NCBI RefSeq assembly: GCF_002993285.1
Contig: NZ_CP027433.1
Location: forward strand, 1,798,001 to 1,862,000
Length of the DNA stretch: 64,000 nucleotides
Direction: 5' to 3'
DNA from: Gordonia iterans
GTDB lineage: Bacteria; Actinomycetota; Actinomycetes; Mycobacteriales; Mycobacteriaceae
Under the pieces are notes generated by a model that saw only the letters and a list, made by a program, of their open reading frames with translations, was not told the origin of the DNA and searched no databases. This document shows positions 46,280-54,319 of the stretch, one piece after another. Every line of letters starts with the position of its first letter. Position 1 is the stretch's first letter. The position numbers and the translations under genes were made by a program.

Positions 46280-46735
46280 ATGAACAGAGTGATTCGGGTG
46301 CTGGTGGCGGTCGCAGCGGTGTGCGGCCTCGCCGTGGGTGGCGTCGTGGCGACGGACGGAGAGGCAAAGGCTGCGCCGCGGTACACGCAGTACTTTCCCA
46401 CGGTGTCGAGCGGCGTCGTGAGATCCGGCGACGCGGGAAACCTCAAGCCCCGTCGCTGGGAAGGGTTCTTGCTGAATCGTGCCCAGACGAGGGACTTCTG
46501 GAACATGGGTGGGGCCTCGTATCTGGTCAACCGGAACGGGGTCGACGCAGTGCGCTACGCAGTAACCCCCGGAAGGGGCGCCGGGTGCATCGTCGTGTTC
46601 TCGACCGCACCGAACTTTCTGGAGCACTACGACTACGTGGAGGTGACCTATATCCGGACGGAGCGCTTTGCACGGGCGACGCCGGATACACCGCGTGCGC
46701 TGTACTGGAGCACGAAGAACTTCCGGTGCGTGTGA
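46280..46735 (+). CDS. Secreted protein of unknown function
   Basis: 151 residues with a Sec signal peptide (VIRVLVAVAAVCGLAVGGVV; likely cleavage after AKA near residue 31). The mature domain of about 120 residues is rich in aromatic and basic residues (APRYTQYFP, RRWEGFLLNRAQTRDFWNMG, STKNFRCV), with two Cys. ATG 46280 has GGGAGGAG 7-9 nt upstream. I do not recognise the family; a small secreted toxin or binding protein is possible but unproved. The 234-bp gap before it is the least GC-rich DNA in this part and probably holds both divergent promoters; I could not pick them out. Confidence 0.7.
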   Translation: MNRVIRVLVAVAAVCGLAVGGVVATDGEAKAAPRYTQYFPTVSSGVVRSGDAGNLKPRRWEGFLLNRAQTRDFWNMGGASYLVNRNGVDAVRYAVTPGRGAGCIVVFSTAPNFLEHYDYVEVTYIRTERFARATPDTPRALYWSTKNFRCV

Positions 46736-46784
46736 CGAGCGATTGCCGCAGCGGCGCCGAGGGGTGCCGCTGCGGCTCCGTGTG

Positions 46785-46997
46785 ATCTCGACTCCGCTTG
46801 ATCAGCGGGGCCGCTCGATCGGCGTGGGTGATCTCGACTCCGCTCGATCAGCGGGATCGCTCAATCAGCGGGGGTCGCTCGATCAGCGGGGTCGCTGTAT
46901 CGGTGGGGGTCGCTCGATCAGCGGGGTCGCTCTATCGGTGGGGGTCGCTCGATCAGCGGGGTCGCTGTATCGGTGGGGGTCGATCGATCAGCGCGGG
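46785..46997. repeat. Tandem array of GATCAGCGGGG-type repeats
   Basis: Two copies of GATCTCGACTCCGCT(C/T)GATC (46788 and 46831 on) lead into about ten tandem units of TCGCTCGATCAGCGGGG and its variants with TGTATCGGTGGGGG, about 17-18 bp each, up to the stop of the FadH-like gene. It fills the gap between two convergent genes. The same leading motif is the nuoF tail element. Confidence 0.8.
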
Positions 46998-49061
46998 TCA
47001 GGGGAGTCCGGCGGCCACCTCTGTGCCCTGGCGGATGGCGCGCTTGGCGTCGAGCTCCGACGCCAGATCCGCGCCGCCGATCACGTGCGTGGTGACGCCG
47101 GCCTCGGTCAGCGGGTCGACGAGGTCGCGGACCGATTCCTGTCCGGCGCACACCACGACGTTGTCGACCTCCAGGACGCGCTTGCCGGTCTCGTTGCCCT
47201 CCTTATCGTGGAGGGTGATGTGCAGGCCGTCGTCGTCGATCAGGTCGTAGGTGGCGCCGGAGATCTGCTCGACGCCCTTCATCTTGACCGCCGCGCGGTG
47301 GACCCAGCCGGTGGTCTTGCCGAGGGTCTTGCCCTGGCGGCCGGGTTTGCGCTGCACCATGTACACCTGACGGGCGGCCGGCAGCGGGCGCGGCTTGGTG
47401 ACGAACCCGGGGGTGTCGAGATCTTCGGTCACGCCCCACTCCTGCTCCCACTCCTTGAGGTTCAGGGTCGGGGACTCGTCGGTGGTCAGGAACTCGGTGA
47501 CGTCGAATCCGATGCCGCCCGCGCCGATCACCGCGACGCGCTTGCCGATCTCCCGTCGGCCGAGCACGGCGTCGGCGTACGACATCACCATCGGATGGTC
47601 GATGCCGGCGATGTCCGGGACGCGGGGAACCACACCGGTCGCGATGATCACCTGGTCGAAGCCCTCGCCGATGATCTGCTCGGCGTCGACCCGGGCGCCC
47701 AGATGCAGCGTGACGTTGTTGATCTCCAGTTGCCGGTTGTAATAGCGGATCGTCTCGTTGAACTCTTCCTTGCCGGGGATCCGGGCGGCGATGGAGAACT
47801 GTCCGCCGATCGAGTCACCGGCCTCGAAGAGGTCCACACGATGACCGCGCTGGGCCGCCGACACCGCGGCGGACAGTCCGGCCGGGCCGGCACCGATCAC
47901 CGCGACGCGCTTGGCGTGCCGGGTCTGGCCCAGGGTGAGCACGGTCTCGCGACCCGCGCGCGGATTGAGCAGACACGAGACCTTCTTGCCGACGAAGGCG
48001 TGGTCCAGGCACGCCTGATTGCAGCCGATACAGGTGTTGATCTCGTCGGACCGGCCCTGCTCGGCCTTGGTGACGAAGTCCGGATCGGCCAGCAGCGGTC
48101 GTGCCATCGAGACCGCGTCGACCCGCCCGCGCTCCAGGATCTCCTCGGCGAACTCGGGAGTGTTGATCCGGTTCGATGCGATCAGCGGGATGTCGACGAC
48201 GTCGCGCAGCCGCTCGGTGAACTTCACGAAGGCGCCGCGGGGGACCGAGGTGACGATGGTCGGCACCTGCGCCTCGTGCCAGCCGATGTCGGTGTTGATG
48301 GCGTCGACGCCTTCGGCCTCTACCTTGCCGGCGAGCAGCGCGATCTCGTCGAACGTCTGCCCGTTCTTGACGAAGTCGGCGACCGACTGCCGCAGGATCA
48401 CCGGGAAGTCGCGGGGAACCTTCTTCCGGACGGCCTTGACGATCTCGATGAGGAATCGCTGCCGGTTCTCGGTGCTCCCGCCCCACTTGTCGGTGCGGTC
48501 GTTGGTGTGCGGGCAGAGGAACTGGTTGATCAGGTAACCCTCTCCGCCCATCAGCTCGATCGCGTCGTACCCGGCGCGCCGGGCCAGCCGGGCCGACTCG
48601 CCGAACGACCGGATGACGTGCCAGATCATCTGCTCGGTCATCGTGATGTGCTTGAACGGATGGATGGGCGACGGCTCGCTGCCCGCGGCGACCTTGAACG
48701 GCGTGTACCCGTACCGGCCGGCGTGGATCAGCTGGATCGCGATCTTCCCGCCCTCGGCGTGGACCGCCTTGGTGAACTCGCGATGGCGCAGCACGTCGGC
48801 ATGGTTGGTCAGCTTGCCCGCGAACGGGGCCAGCAACCCGGTGCGCGACGGCGAGAACCCGCCGGTGATGATCAGTCCGACGCCGCCGCGCGCGCGCTCG
48901 GCGTAGTAGGCGGCGAGCTTCGGAGTGTCCCAGAAGCGGTCCTCCAGACCGGTGTGCATCGACCCCATCACGACGCGGTTCGGCAGCGTCATACCGCCGA
49001 TCTGCAGCGGCTCGAAGAGCTTGGGGTAGTGGGGGTTCGGGGCGGTCGTGGGGGCTGCCAT
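46998..49061 (-). CDS. FadH-like 2,4-dienoyl-CoA reductase / Old Yellow Enzyme-family NADPH:flavin oxidoreductase
   Basis: 687-residue iron-sulfur flavoenzyme, close in length and layout to E. coli FadH (672). An FMN TIM barrel (about 1-360; PLQIGGMTLPNRVVMGSMHT start, HAGRYG, HTNDRTDKWGGS) is followed by the [4Fe-4S] motif C-x2-C-x3-C ... C (CIGCNQAC ... CLLNP near 345-370). Then come FAD (VIGAGPAGLSAA near 390) and NADPH (VIGAGGIGFDV near 525) Rossmann domains. It would remove 4,5-double bonds of unsaturated acyl-CoAs before beta-oxidation; related family members reduce other enones. Likely operon with the PadR gene 62 bp upstream. Confidence 0.88.
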   Translation of the reverse strand: MAAPTTAPNPHYPKLFEPLQIGGMTLPNRVVMGSMHTGLEDRFWDTPKLAAYYAERARGGVGLIITGGFSPSRTGLLAPFAGKLTNHADVLRHREFTKAVHAEGGKIAIQLIHAGRYGYTPFKVAAGSEPSPIHPFKHITMTEQMIWHVIRSFGESARLARRAGYDAIELMGGEGYLINQFLCPHTNDRTDKWGGSTENRQRFLIEIVKAVRKKVPRDFPVILRQSVADFVKNGQTFDEIALLAGKVEAEGVDAINTDIGWHEAQVPTIVTSVPRGAFVKFTERLRDVVDIPLIASNRINTPEFAEEILERGRVDAVSMARPLLADPDFVTKAEQGRSDEINTCIGCNQACLDHAFVGKKVSCLLNPRAGRETVLTLGQTRHAKRVAVIGAGPAGLSAAVSAAQRGHRVDLFEAGDSIGGQFSIAARIPGKEEFNETIRYYNRQLEINNVTLHLGARVDAEQIIGEGFDQVIIATGVVPRVPDIAGIDHPMVMSYADAVLGRREIGKRVAVIGAGGIGFDVTEFLTTDESPTLNLKEWEQEWGVTEDLDTPGFVTKPRPLPAARQVYMVQRKPGRQGKTLGKTTGWVHRAAVKMKGVEQISGATYDLIDDDGLHITLHDKEGNETGKRVLEVDNVVVCAGQESVRDLVDPLTEAGVTTHVIGGADLASELDAKRAIRQGTEVAAGLP

Positions 49062-49089
49062 GACGGTGCCTTTCTCGTGTGGCGACCGG

Positions 49090-49133
49090 GGGTCTCGATA
49101 CGTCCTCGCCTAGCGGCTCGGACTACTCGACCA
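49090..49133. repeat. Palindromic repeat that ends the PadR gene
   Basis: GGTCTCGATACG ... CTCGACCACCGG, about 44 bp, with an internal CGCCTAGCGGCT. Read on the minus strand, its CCGGTGGTCGAGTAG supplies the last four codons (PVVE) and the stop of the PadR gene. Its left word GGTCTCGATA recurs at 41391-41400. Confidence 0.65.
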
Positions 49134-49719
49134 CCGGACGTGCAGTGGTGGGTTGCGGGGCGCCGGCGGCGGATTCGTCGTTCAGTTCGCGGGTCAGACC
49201 CGCGATGGTCTCGTCGCACCACTCCACGGTCGCGGCCGACGCGCGGACGCCGCCGCGCAGGACCAGGTACTGGTGCAGTTTGCGGCCGGTCAGGGCGTCC
49301 GGCTCCGGGTAGTAGTCGCGTTCGAATCCCCGGTACAGGTCGAGCATCGCCTGCGCTTCGTCGCGATGGGACTTCAGTTCCCCGATGACCGCGGCGAGGT
49401 CGCCGAATTCTGCGGCTCGGATCTTGACTCCGAGGTCGCTGCGCAGCGGGATCACCGGGGTGGGGCTGGACACCCATTCGGCGAGCAAGGCCTCACCGGC
49501 CGGAGAGAGCGTGTAGACCTTCTTGTCCGGCCGACCGTCCTGCGCGACGTCGGTGTAGGTGACCAGTCCGTCGGCATCGAGCTTCTTGAGAGTGCGGTAG
49601 ATCTGCTGGTGCGTCGCCGACCAGAAGTAGCCGATCGAGCGCTGAAACTGCTGCCCGATCTCGTAGCCCGTTCCCGGTCGCTCGGCCAGCGACACCAGGA
49701 TGGCGTGTTCCAAAGCCAT
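49123..49719 (-). CDS. PadR-family transcriptional regulator
   Basis: 198 residues. N-terminal winged helix (LEHAILVSLAERPGTGYEIG, LKKLDADGLVTYTD, KKVYTLSPAGEALLAEW) and a C-terminal helical Vir_act_alpha_C-type dimerisation domain, as in subgroup-1 PadR proteins. It probably represses itself and the downstream FadH-like gene, through the ATAGT repeats just upstream. The last residues and stop codon come from a repeat element. Confidence 0.92.
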   Translation of the reverse strand: MALEHAILVSLAERPGTGYEIGQQFQRSIGYFWSATHQQIYRTLKKLDADGLVTYTDVAQDGRPDKKVYTLSPAGEALLAEWVSSPTPVIPLRSDLGVKIRAAEFGDLAAVIGELKSHRDEAQAMLDLYRGFERDYYPEPDALTGRKLHQYLVLRGGVRASAATVEWCDETIAGLTRELNDESAAGAPQPTTARPVVE

Positions 49720-49730
49720 ACCGACAGCTA

Positions 49731-49782
49731 ACCATGCACCAACGCACTATGCAACAACGAGACTATGAAACTGTGTCACTAT
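49731..49782. promoter_or_regulatory. Iterated operator at the PadR promoter
   Basis: Plus-strand ACCAT at 49731 and ACTAT at 49746, 49762 and 49778, spaced 15, 16 and 16 bp. The words lie on one face of the helix roughly every 1.5 turns, directly before the PadR start and in the gap to the divergent SMP-30-like gene, so they may control both. Confidence 0.5.
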
Positions 49783-49873
49783 CCGCACCGAGGAGGATCC
49801 GTGGCTCGTGTGCGGCGAACGCAGCAGGTCAGGACCTTCGGCACGAGCGGAAACCGGTCAGGCCTGATATGAA

Positions 49874-50806
49874 GTGAATGTGAGCAGATTCCGACGCATC
49901 GCGCTTCCCGGTCACGGACCCGAGGACGTGGTGAGTCTTCCGGACGGCCGCGTCTTGGCCGGCCTCGACGACGGACGGCTGATCTCGGTGACGCCGGACT
50001 CCGGCGAGGTGGAAGTACTGGCCGACACCGCGGGTCACCTGCTCGGCCTGGAAGTGCTCGACGACGGCTCCATCGTGCTCTGCGACCACGACCGGGGCCT
50101 GCTCCGCCTCGACGGCGGGCGCGGCCGCCCGACCGTCCTCGTCGACGAGATCGACGGCCGCCCGCTGCATTTCGCGAGCAATGCGGTGGCGGCCAAGGAC
50201 GGGACCATCTATTTCACGGCGTCGTCCCAGCGCCATCGCATCGACGCCTGGCGCAGCGACATCATCGAGCACCAGGGGACCGGCCGGCTGATCCGACGCA
50301 GCCCCGACGGCGCCGTCGACGTCCTGCTCGACGACCTGCAGTTCGCGAACGGCCTGGTCCTGGCCCCCGACGAATCCGAAGTTCTGGTCGCCGAGACGGG
50401 CGCTTCCCGCATCACGCGCTATCGGCTGACCGGACCGAGAGCAGGCGAGTCCGAGGTGCTTCTCGACGACCTGCCCGGCTACCCCGACAACATGTCCATC
50501 GGCAGCGACGGCCTGATCTGGTGCGCGCTCGCTTCGCCGCGCAATCCGGTGCTCGAAGGGATCTTCAAGCTGCCGCTGCGCGCACGGAAGATCCTGTCCC
50601 GGGTGCCCGAGCGCCTCGGACCCTCCCCGGACGACGTGGTGTGGGCGATCGCCTTCGACTTCGACGGGAAACTGGTGCACGACGTTCGCCCGGCCGGCGT
50701 CGACTACACATTCGTGACCAGCGTCGCCGAACGCGACGGCGTGCTCTACTTCGGCACCATCGTCGACGACGCACTCGGGGTGTACCAGCTGGATCCCTCG
50801 GCCTGA
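49874..50806 (+). CDS. SMP-30 / strictosidine-synthase-like beta-propeller protein
   Basis: 310-residue six-bladed propeller of the SMP-30/gluconolactonase/strictosidine synthase superfamily. Typical blades: GPEDVVSLPDGRVLAG, SNAVAAKDGTIYFTASSQRH, FANGLVLAPDESEVLVAETG (the N-G-L-V block), DLPGYPDNMSIGSDGLIWCA. Acts as a lactonase or related hydrolase; substrate unknown. GTG 49874 or GTG 49880 may start it. Its 3' end overlaps the convergent ABC exporter gene by 61 bp. Confidence 0.85.
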   Translation: MNVSRFRRIALPGHGPEDVVSLPDGRVLAGLDDGRLISVTPDSGEVEVLADTAGHLLGLEVLDDGSIVLCDHDRGLLRLDGGRGRPTVLVDEIDGRPLHFASNAVAAKDGTIYFTASSQRHRIDAWRSDIIEHQGTGRLIRRSPDGAVDVLLDDLQFANGLVLAPDESEVLVAETGASRITRYRLTGPRAGESEVLLDDLPGYPDNMSIGSDGLIWCALASPRNPVLEGIFKLPLRARKILSRVPERLGPSPDDVVWAIAFDFDGKLVHDVRPAGVDYTFVTSVAERDGVLYFGTIVDDALGVYQLDPSA

Positions 50807-52515
50807 GCGGCGGTGTCGCCGGTCCAGGCGCTCGCGGAGTCCGCGACCACTCCACGACCTCGACGGGGCGTCACGCGACCAGCCTGCAGGGTGAGCACGT
50901 CGTCGGCGATCCCGATCAGTCGAGGGTCGTGGCTGATGAGCAGGGTCGTCCGGCCCGCGGTGAGGCGCCGGAGCGGCCCCACGATGCCGTCCACCGCGTC
51001 GTCGTCGAGTGCGGCGGTCGGCTCGTCCAGGACCAGCACCGGCGTGTCCCGCAGGATGGCGCGCGCGATGCACAGACGCTGCCGCTGACCTCCGGAGAGT
51101 TCCACGCCGCCGTCGGCCAGTGCGGTGTCGTAACCGTCGCTCAGCGCACTGACGAATTCGTGCGCGCCGGCATCCTCGGCGGCGGCGACCACCTGGGCGC
51201 GGCTGGCGCCGGGTCGCCCGTAGGCGATGTTCTCGGCCACCGTGCCGGCTTTGATGGTGGGCGTCTGCGGCAGCAGTGTGACATGGTCCCGCACGGTGGG
51301 TCCGTTGAGGCCGGCGTAATCGCTCCCGCCGAGCACGATGCGGCCCGAGTCGGGAAACTCCATCTTGGTGAGCAGCGCTGCCACCGTCGATTTGCCGGCC
51401 CCGCTAGGCCCGACCAGCGCCGTGATCCGCCCCGGCCACAGCGTGAGGTCCACACCGTCCAGGACGGTGCGGCCGCCGCGCCGGAACGTCACCGACTGCA
51501 GTTCCACCGGGCCGGTGGCCGTGGGAAGTGCGACGACCTCGCCGTCGTCGAGGTGTACGGGCTCGTCGAGCAGGTCGACGATCCGTTCGGCGCTCACTCC
51601 CGTCGAGACGATCGACAGGCGCAGATCGGCGATCTCCTGCAGCTTGGGGTGCAACATGGCGAGGTAGCCGGTGAGCGCCAGCAACTGGCCGATGGTCAGC
51701 TCGCCCTGGCGGACCTGCCACACTCCCGTGATCGTCACGACCAGCGTGACGATGATCTCGGCGGTGCCCGTCACCGCGCCGAACCCGGCCTCGACGCGGG
51801 CGTCGCCCAGCCGCGCGCGGGCCCAGCGGCGTCCGCTCCAGAGCAGTCGCTCGGCCTCGCGGCGCTGCTGGTTGTAGGCGACGGTGGTCTCGTGGCCCGA
51901 CACCGCGGTGGTGATCGCGTCCGCGATGTCGCTGCTGGCCTCCATCTCGTCTCGGGAGACCCGCAGCTGGCCCCGGCGGAAGAGACTCGAGACGGCCCAG
52001 AGCACGGGGACGGCGGCCAGTGCCACACCGGCGACGGGTGGACTCATGATGAACGCCGCGACGGCCAGCCCGGTGACGCTCGCCACGGACACGGTCACGC
52101 TGAGCATCCCGGAGCTGATCAGGTGCTCGAGGGCCTCCAGATCGGAGGAGTGGCGCACCACCAGGTCGCCTAGGCCGCGGCGGCGATGTGCAGCCGGCGA
52201 CAGCCGTTGGACATGAGCGAACACGCGTGTCCGCAGACGTAGGACGATGTTCTCCGAGGCCGCGGTGGACAGCACGGCGCCGAGGTAGTCGGCCGCCGAG
52301 GAGGCGGCGGTCAGCGCAATCCAGATCAGCGCCAGCTGGGCGAACGAGGTCCAATGCGTCGCTTCGAGAGCGCCGTCGACGAAGTCGGACAGGACGAACA
52401 CCCCGACGGCGTCGGCGGCTGCGGCGAGCAGCAGCAGGAGCGCCGCGAGAACGAGGCGTCGGCGCTCGGAGAGGATCTCCGAGCGGAATCGGGTGAACAC
52501 TGTGACGGGTGACAT
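50746..52515 (-). CDS. ABC exporter with fused membrane and ATPase domains
   Basis: 589-residue type IV exporter half-transporter. Membrane domain about 15-310 with six helices (VLAALLLLLAAAADAVGVFV; VTGLAVAAFIMSPPVAGVAL; EIIVTLVVTITGVWQ). ATPase domain from about 340: Walker A GPSGAGKST, Q-loop LLPQTPT, signature LSGGQRQR, Walker B VLVLDEPTA, switch His LLISHD. It would work as a homodimer or with a partner encoded elsewhere. A 40-residue Arg/Trp-rich peptide gene lies just upstream on the same strand, with a hairpin between, so peptide export is one possibility; multidrug export is another. The last ~20 codons overlap the convergent gene. Confidence 0.9.
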   Translation of the reverse strand: MSPVTVFTRFRSEILSERRRLVLAALLLLLAAAADAVGVFVLSDFVDGALEATHWTSFAQLALIWIALTAASSAADYLGAVLSTAASENIVLRLRTRVFAHVQRLSPAAHRRRGLGDLVVRHSSDLEALEHLISSGMLSVTVSVASVTGLAVAAFIMSPPVAGVALAAVPVLWAVSSLFRRGQLRVSRDEMEASSDIADAITTAVSGHETTVAYNQQRREAERLLWSGRRWARARLGDARVEAGFGAVTGTAEIIVTLVVTITGVWQVRQGELTIGQLLALTGYLAMLHPKLQEIADLRLSIVSTGVSAERIVDLLDEPVHLDDGEVVALPTATGPVELQSVTFRRGGRTVLDGVDLTLWPGRITALVGPSGAGKSTVAALLTKMEFPDSGRIVLGGSDYAGLNGPTVRDHVTLLPQTPTIKAGTVAENIAYGRPGASRAQVVAAAEDAGAHEFVSALSDGYDTALADGGVELSGGQRQRLCIARAILRDTPVLVLDEPTAALDDDAVDGIVGPLRRLTAGRTTLLISHDPRLIGIADDVLTLQAGRVTPRRGRGVVADSASAWTGDTAAQAEGSSWYTPSASSTMVPK

Positions 52516-52560
52516 CGACCTTCTCGATCGGGTGCGGTGGGAACGTGCGTCAGACGCGCC

Positions 52561-52597
52561 GTGCGCGCCGAACCAGGGAGAGAGGTCCGGCGCGCAC
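52561..52597 (-). terminator. Attenuator-like hairpin between the peptide gene and the ABC exporter gene
   Basis: Arms 52584-52597 and 52561-52574 with a 9-nt loop. In minus-strand RNA all 14 pairs form (one G-U); in plus-strand RNA one pair would be an A-C mismatch, so the structure favours the minus strand. It lies 26 nt after the peptide stop and 45 bp before the exporter start. No U-tract follows. Confidence 0.6.
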
Positions 52598-52623
52598 GAG
52601 CTGGAGTCAGCCAGACGCGATAC

Positions 52624-52746
52624 TCACACCCACTGCCAGATCCACCGGCGGGTGTGGCGGTTCCACACGCGCTGCCGACGGCGCCGCTGCGGCTGCTGGG
52701 GTGAGCGGCGCTGACGGTTTCCCTGGCGGTTCGATCCATGTGCCAT
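52624..52746 (-). CDS. 40-residue Arg/Trp-rich peptide
   Basis: ATG 52746 has GGAG 8 nt upstream. The peptide starts MAHGSNRQGNRQRRSPQQ, continues with a run of arginines and ends VWNRHTRRWIWQWV: about a dozen Arg, four Trp in the last 13 residues, no acidic residues and no Cys. It is followed by a strong hairpin and then an ABC exporter gene. Two readings fit: a cationic ribosomal peptide (antimicrobial or modified at the W-x-W end) exported by the transporter, or a leader peptide whose translation controls the hairpin. No modification enzyme is adjacent. Unknown family. Confidence 0.55.
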   Translation of the reverse strand: MAHGSNRQGNRQRRSPQQPQRRRRQRVWNRHTRRWIWQWV

Positions 52747-52777
52747 GTCTTGCTCCTTTGCGATCGGATTCGATTTC

Positions 52778-52813
52778 CTTGTCCGGCTTCGGTGTTCATC
52801 ACCGTCGGACAAG
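52778..52813 (-). promoter_or_regulatory. Structured 5' leader of the peptide gene
   Basis: CTTGTCCG (52813-52806 in the minus sense) pairs with CGGACAAG (52785-52778), and an inner CGGTG/CACCG pair closes the loop: a nested hairpin 31 nt before the peptide start. A TAACTT at about 52820-52825 (minus strand) could be the -10. Confidence 0.4.
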
Positions 52814-52869
52814 AACGAAGTTAGGAGCGCAAACTGGACCGGCCCTGGTCGGAACCTGCCGATCGCCTG

Positions 52870-53277
52870 TCAACTCTGGCAGGCGGCGACCCACTCCGAC
52901 TCTCCGTCGGCGTAGGTCTCGTACTTCCAGATCGGTACCGCCGACTTGATCTCGTCGATCACCGTTTCGCAGACGTCGAACGCGGCGCCGCGGTGCGGGG
53001 CGGCGACCGCGACCACCACGGCGAGGTCGCCCACGGCGAGGTCTCCGATGCGATGCTGGGCGGCCACCCGCACCTCCGCGGAACGATGGCGGTCGAGGAC
53101 CTGCTGGAGGAACCGGTCCGCATCCGGGTGCGCCTCGTAACGCAATGCGCGCACCCGGCGGCCGCCGTGGTGGTTGCGCACCACTCCGGTGAACGTCACC
53201 AGGGCCCCGTCCGCATCGGTGCGGACTCTGGTCTCGCAGAGGCGCGGATCGAGCGCCTCGTCTCGGATGTCAGTCAC
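52870..53277 (-). CDS. moaE: Molybdopterin synthase large subunit MoaE
   Basis: With MoaD converts cyclic pyranopterin monophosphate to molybdopterin. 135 residues. Conserved [21 protein letters not shown] near 27-47, [24 protein letters not shown] near 73-96, and the active-site K-x-x-x-P-I-W-K-Y-E near 110-119 ([13 protein letters not shown]). ATG 53277 overlaps the end of moaCB by 8 bp. Last gene of the moeA-moaCB-moaE operon. Confidence 0.95.
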   Translation of the reverse strand: MTDIRDEALDPRLCETRVRTDADGALVTFTGVVRNHHGGRRVRALRYEAHPDADRFLQQVLDRHRSAEVRVAAQHRIGDLAVGDLAVVVAVAAPHRGAAFDVCETVIDEIKSAVPIWKYETYADGESEWVAACQS

Positions 53278-54319
53278 GGTGCCCGGTCCCTTCGGCCAGA
53301 TCGAAGAGGTGATCGAGCAGCGGCCCGAGTACCTCGAGGCCGTCGTTCACCCCGCCCGGCGACCCGGGCAGATTGACGACGAAGCTGCCGCCCGCAAGCC
53401 CCGCCAGTCCTCGGCTCAATGACGCGAAAGGGGTTGCCGCACGGCCTTTCTCGCGAATCGCTTCGGCGATTCCGGGAAGCTCGGCGTCCAGGTGCGGGCG
53501 CGTCTCCTCGGGCACCCTGTCGTCAGTGGTGGGACCGGTGCCACCGGTGGTGACGACCACGGCGGGCGCCTCCGCCAGCGCGGACCGCAACGCGGACCCG
53601 AACTCGACGTCGGCCACCACGATCGGTCCGTCGACCTCGAATCCGCGCCGGCCCAGCCACTCGGCGATCACCGGTCCGGTGCGGTCGCTGCGTTCGCCGG
53701 CGGCGATCCGGGTGGACGAGACGAGGACCACCGCACGACGACCCGGATGGAGGTGAACCCGCCCTGGGGCGGGCGCGCCGGCCGGCGCGGGAGCAGGTGA
53801 GTCACGGGTCCAGTGACCGTGCCTGCCCCCGGACTTCTCCTGGAGGCCGACGTCGGTCATTCGGGCCGCCGGATCGAGGGCTTTGACCATGTCGTGCAAG
53901 GTGAGTCCGGCCACCGACACGGCGGTCAGCGCTTCCATCTCCACACCCGTCCGGCCGGTGGTCTTGGCCGTCGCCGACACGACGATCTGGTCGGTGAGCA
54001 GCTCGAAGTCGACGGCCATTCGGGACAGCGGCAGCGGGTGGCAGAGGGGGATGAGCACCGACGTGTTCTTCGCGCCCATGATCCCCGCGATCCGCGCCGT
54101 CGCCAGCACGTCACCCTTGGCGACGCCGCCGCCGCGGACGGCATCGACCACAGCGGCGGTGGTGACGAAGACACCGCGCGCGATCGCGGTGCGCTCGGTG
54201 ACCGCCTTGCCGGAGACGTCGACCATCGCCGCGGTCCCGTCTGCGCGCAGGTGCGTCAAACCCGTCGAACCCGCGGAGTTCCCGGCGTTCGGTCCGGGGG
54301 AGTTCAGGTCAGCGGCCAC
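53270..54319 (-). CDS. moaCB: Bifunctional MoaC-MoaB/Mog molybdenum cofactor protein
   Basis: Fusion of two steps. Residues 1-165 are MoaC (cPMP synthase, acting after MoaA): [17 protein letters not shown] and the active-site CHPLPLS, then [17 protein letters not shown]. After a Pro/Ala linker near 165-190, residues 190-349 are a MoaB/MogA-type adenylation domain with [20 protein letters not shown] and [12 protein letters not shown] 54319 has GGAGG 7 nt upstream and overlaps the moeA stop by 16 bp; the longer open frame is the shadow of moeA repeats. Fused MoaCB proteins are known in actinobacteria. Confidence 0.93.
   Translation of the reverse strand: MAADLNSPGPNAGNSAGSTGLTHLRADGTAAMVDVSGKAVTERTAIARGVFVTTAAVVDAVRGGGVAKGDVLATARIAGIMGAKNTSVLIPLCHPLPLSRMAVDFELLTDQIVVSATAKTTGRTGVEMEALTAVSVAGLTLHDMVKALDPAARMTDVGLQEKSGGRHGHWTRDSPAPAPAGAPAPGRVHLHPGRRAVVLVSSTRIAAGERSDRTGPVIAEWLGRRGFEVDGPIVVADVEFGSALRSALAEAPAVVVTTGGTGPTTDDRVPEETRPHLDAELPGIAEAIREKGRAATPFASLSRGLAGLAGGSFVVNLPGSPGGVNDGLEVLGPLLDHLFDLAEGTGHRD

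Noticed and set aside
46785-46997. Coding extension of the FadH-like or secreted-protein gene
   Set aside because: The array lies after both stop codons and its open frames are low-complexity repeats without start signals.
52868-52873. TTGACA (minus strand) at the moaE stop as -35 of the peptide gene
   Set aside because: No TAnnnT -10 lies 16-19 bp downstream.
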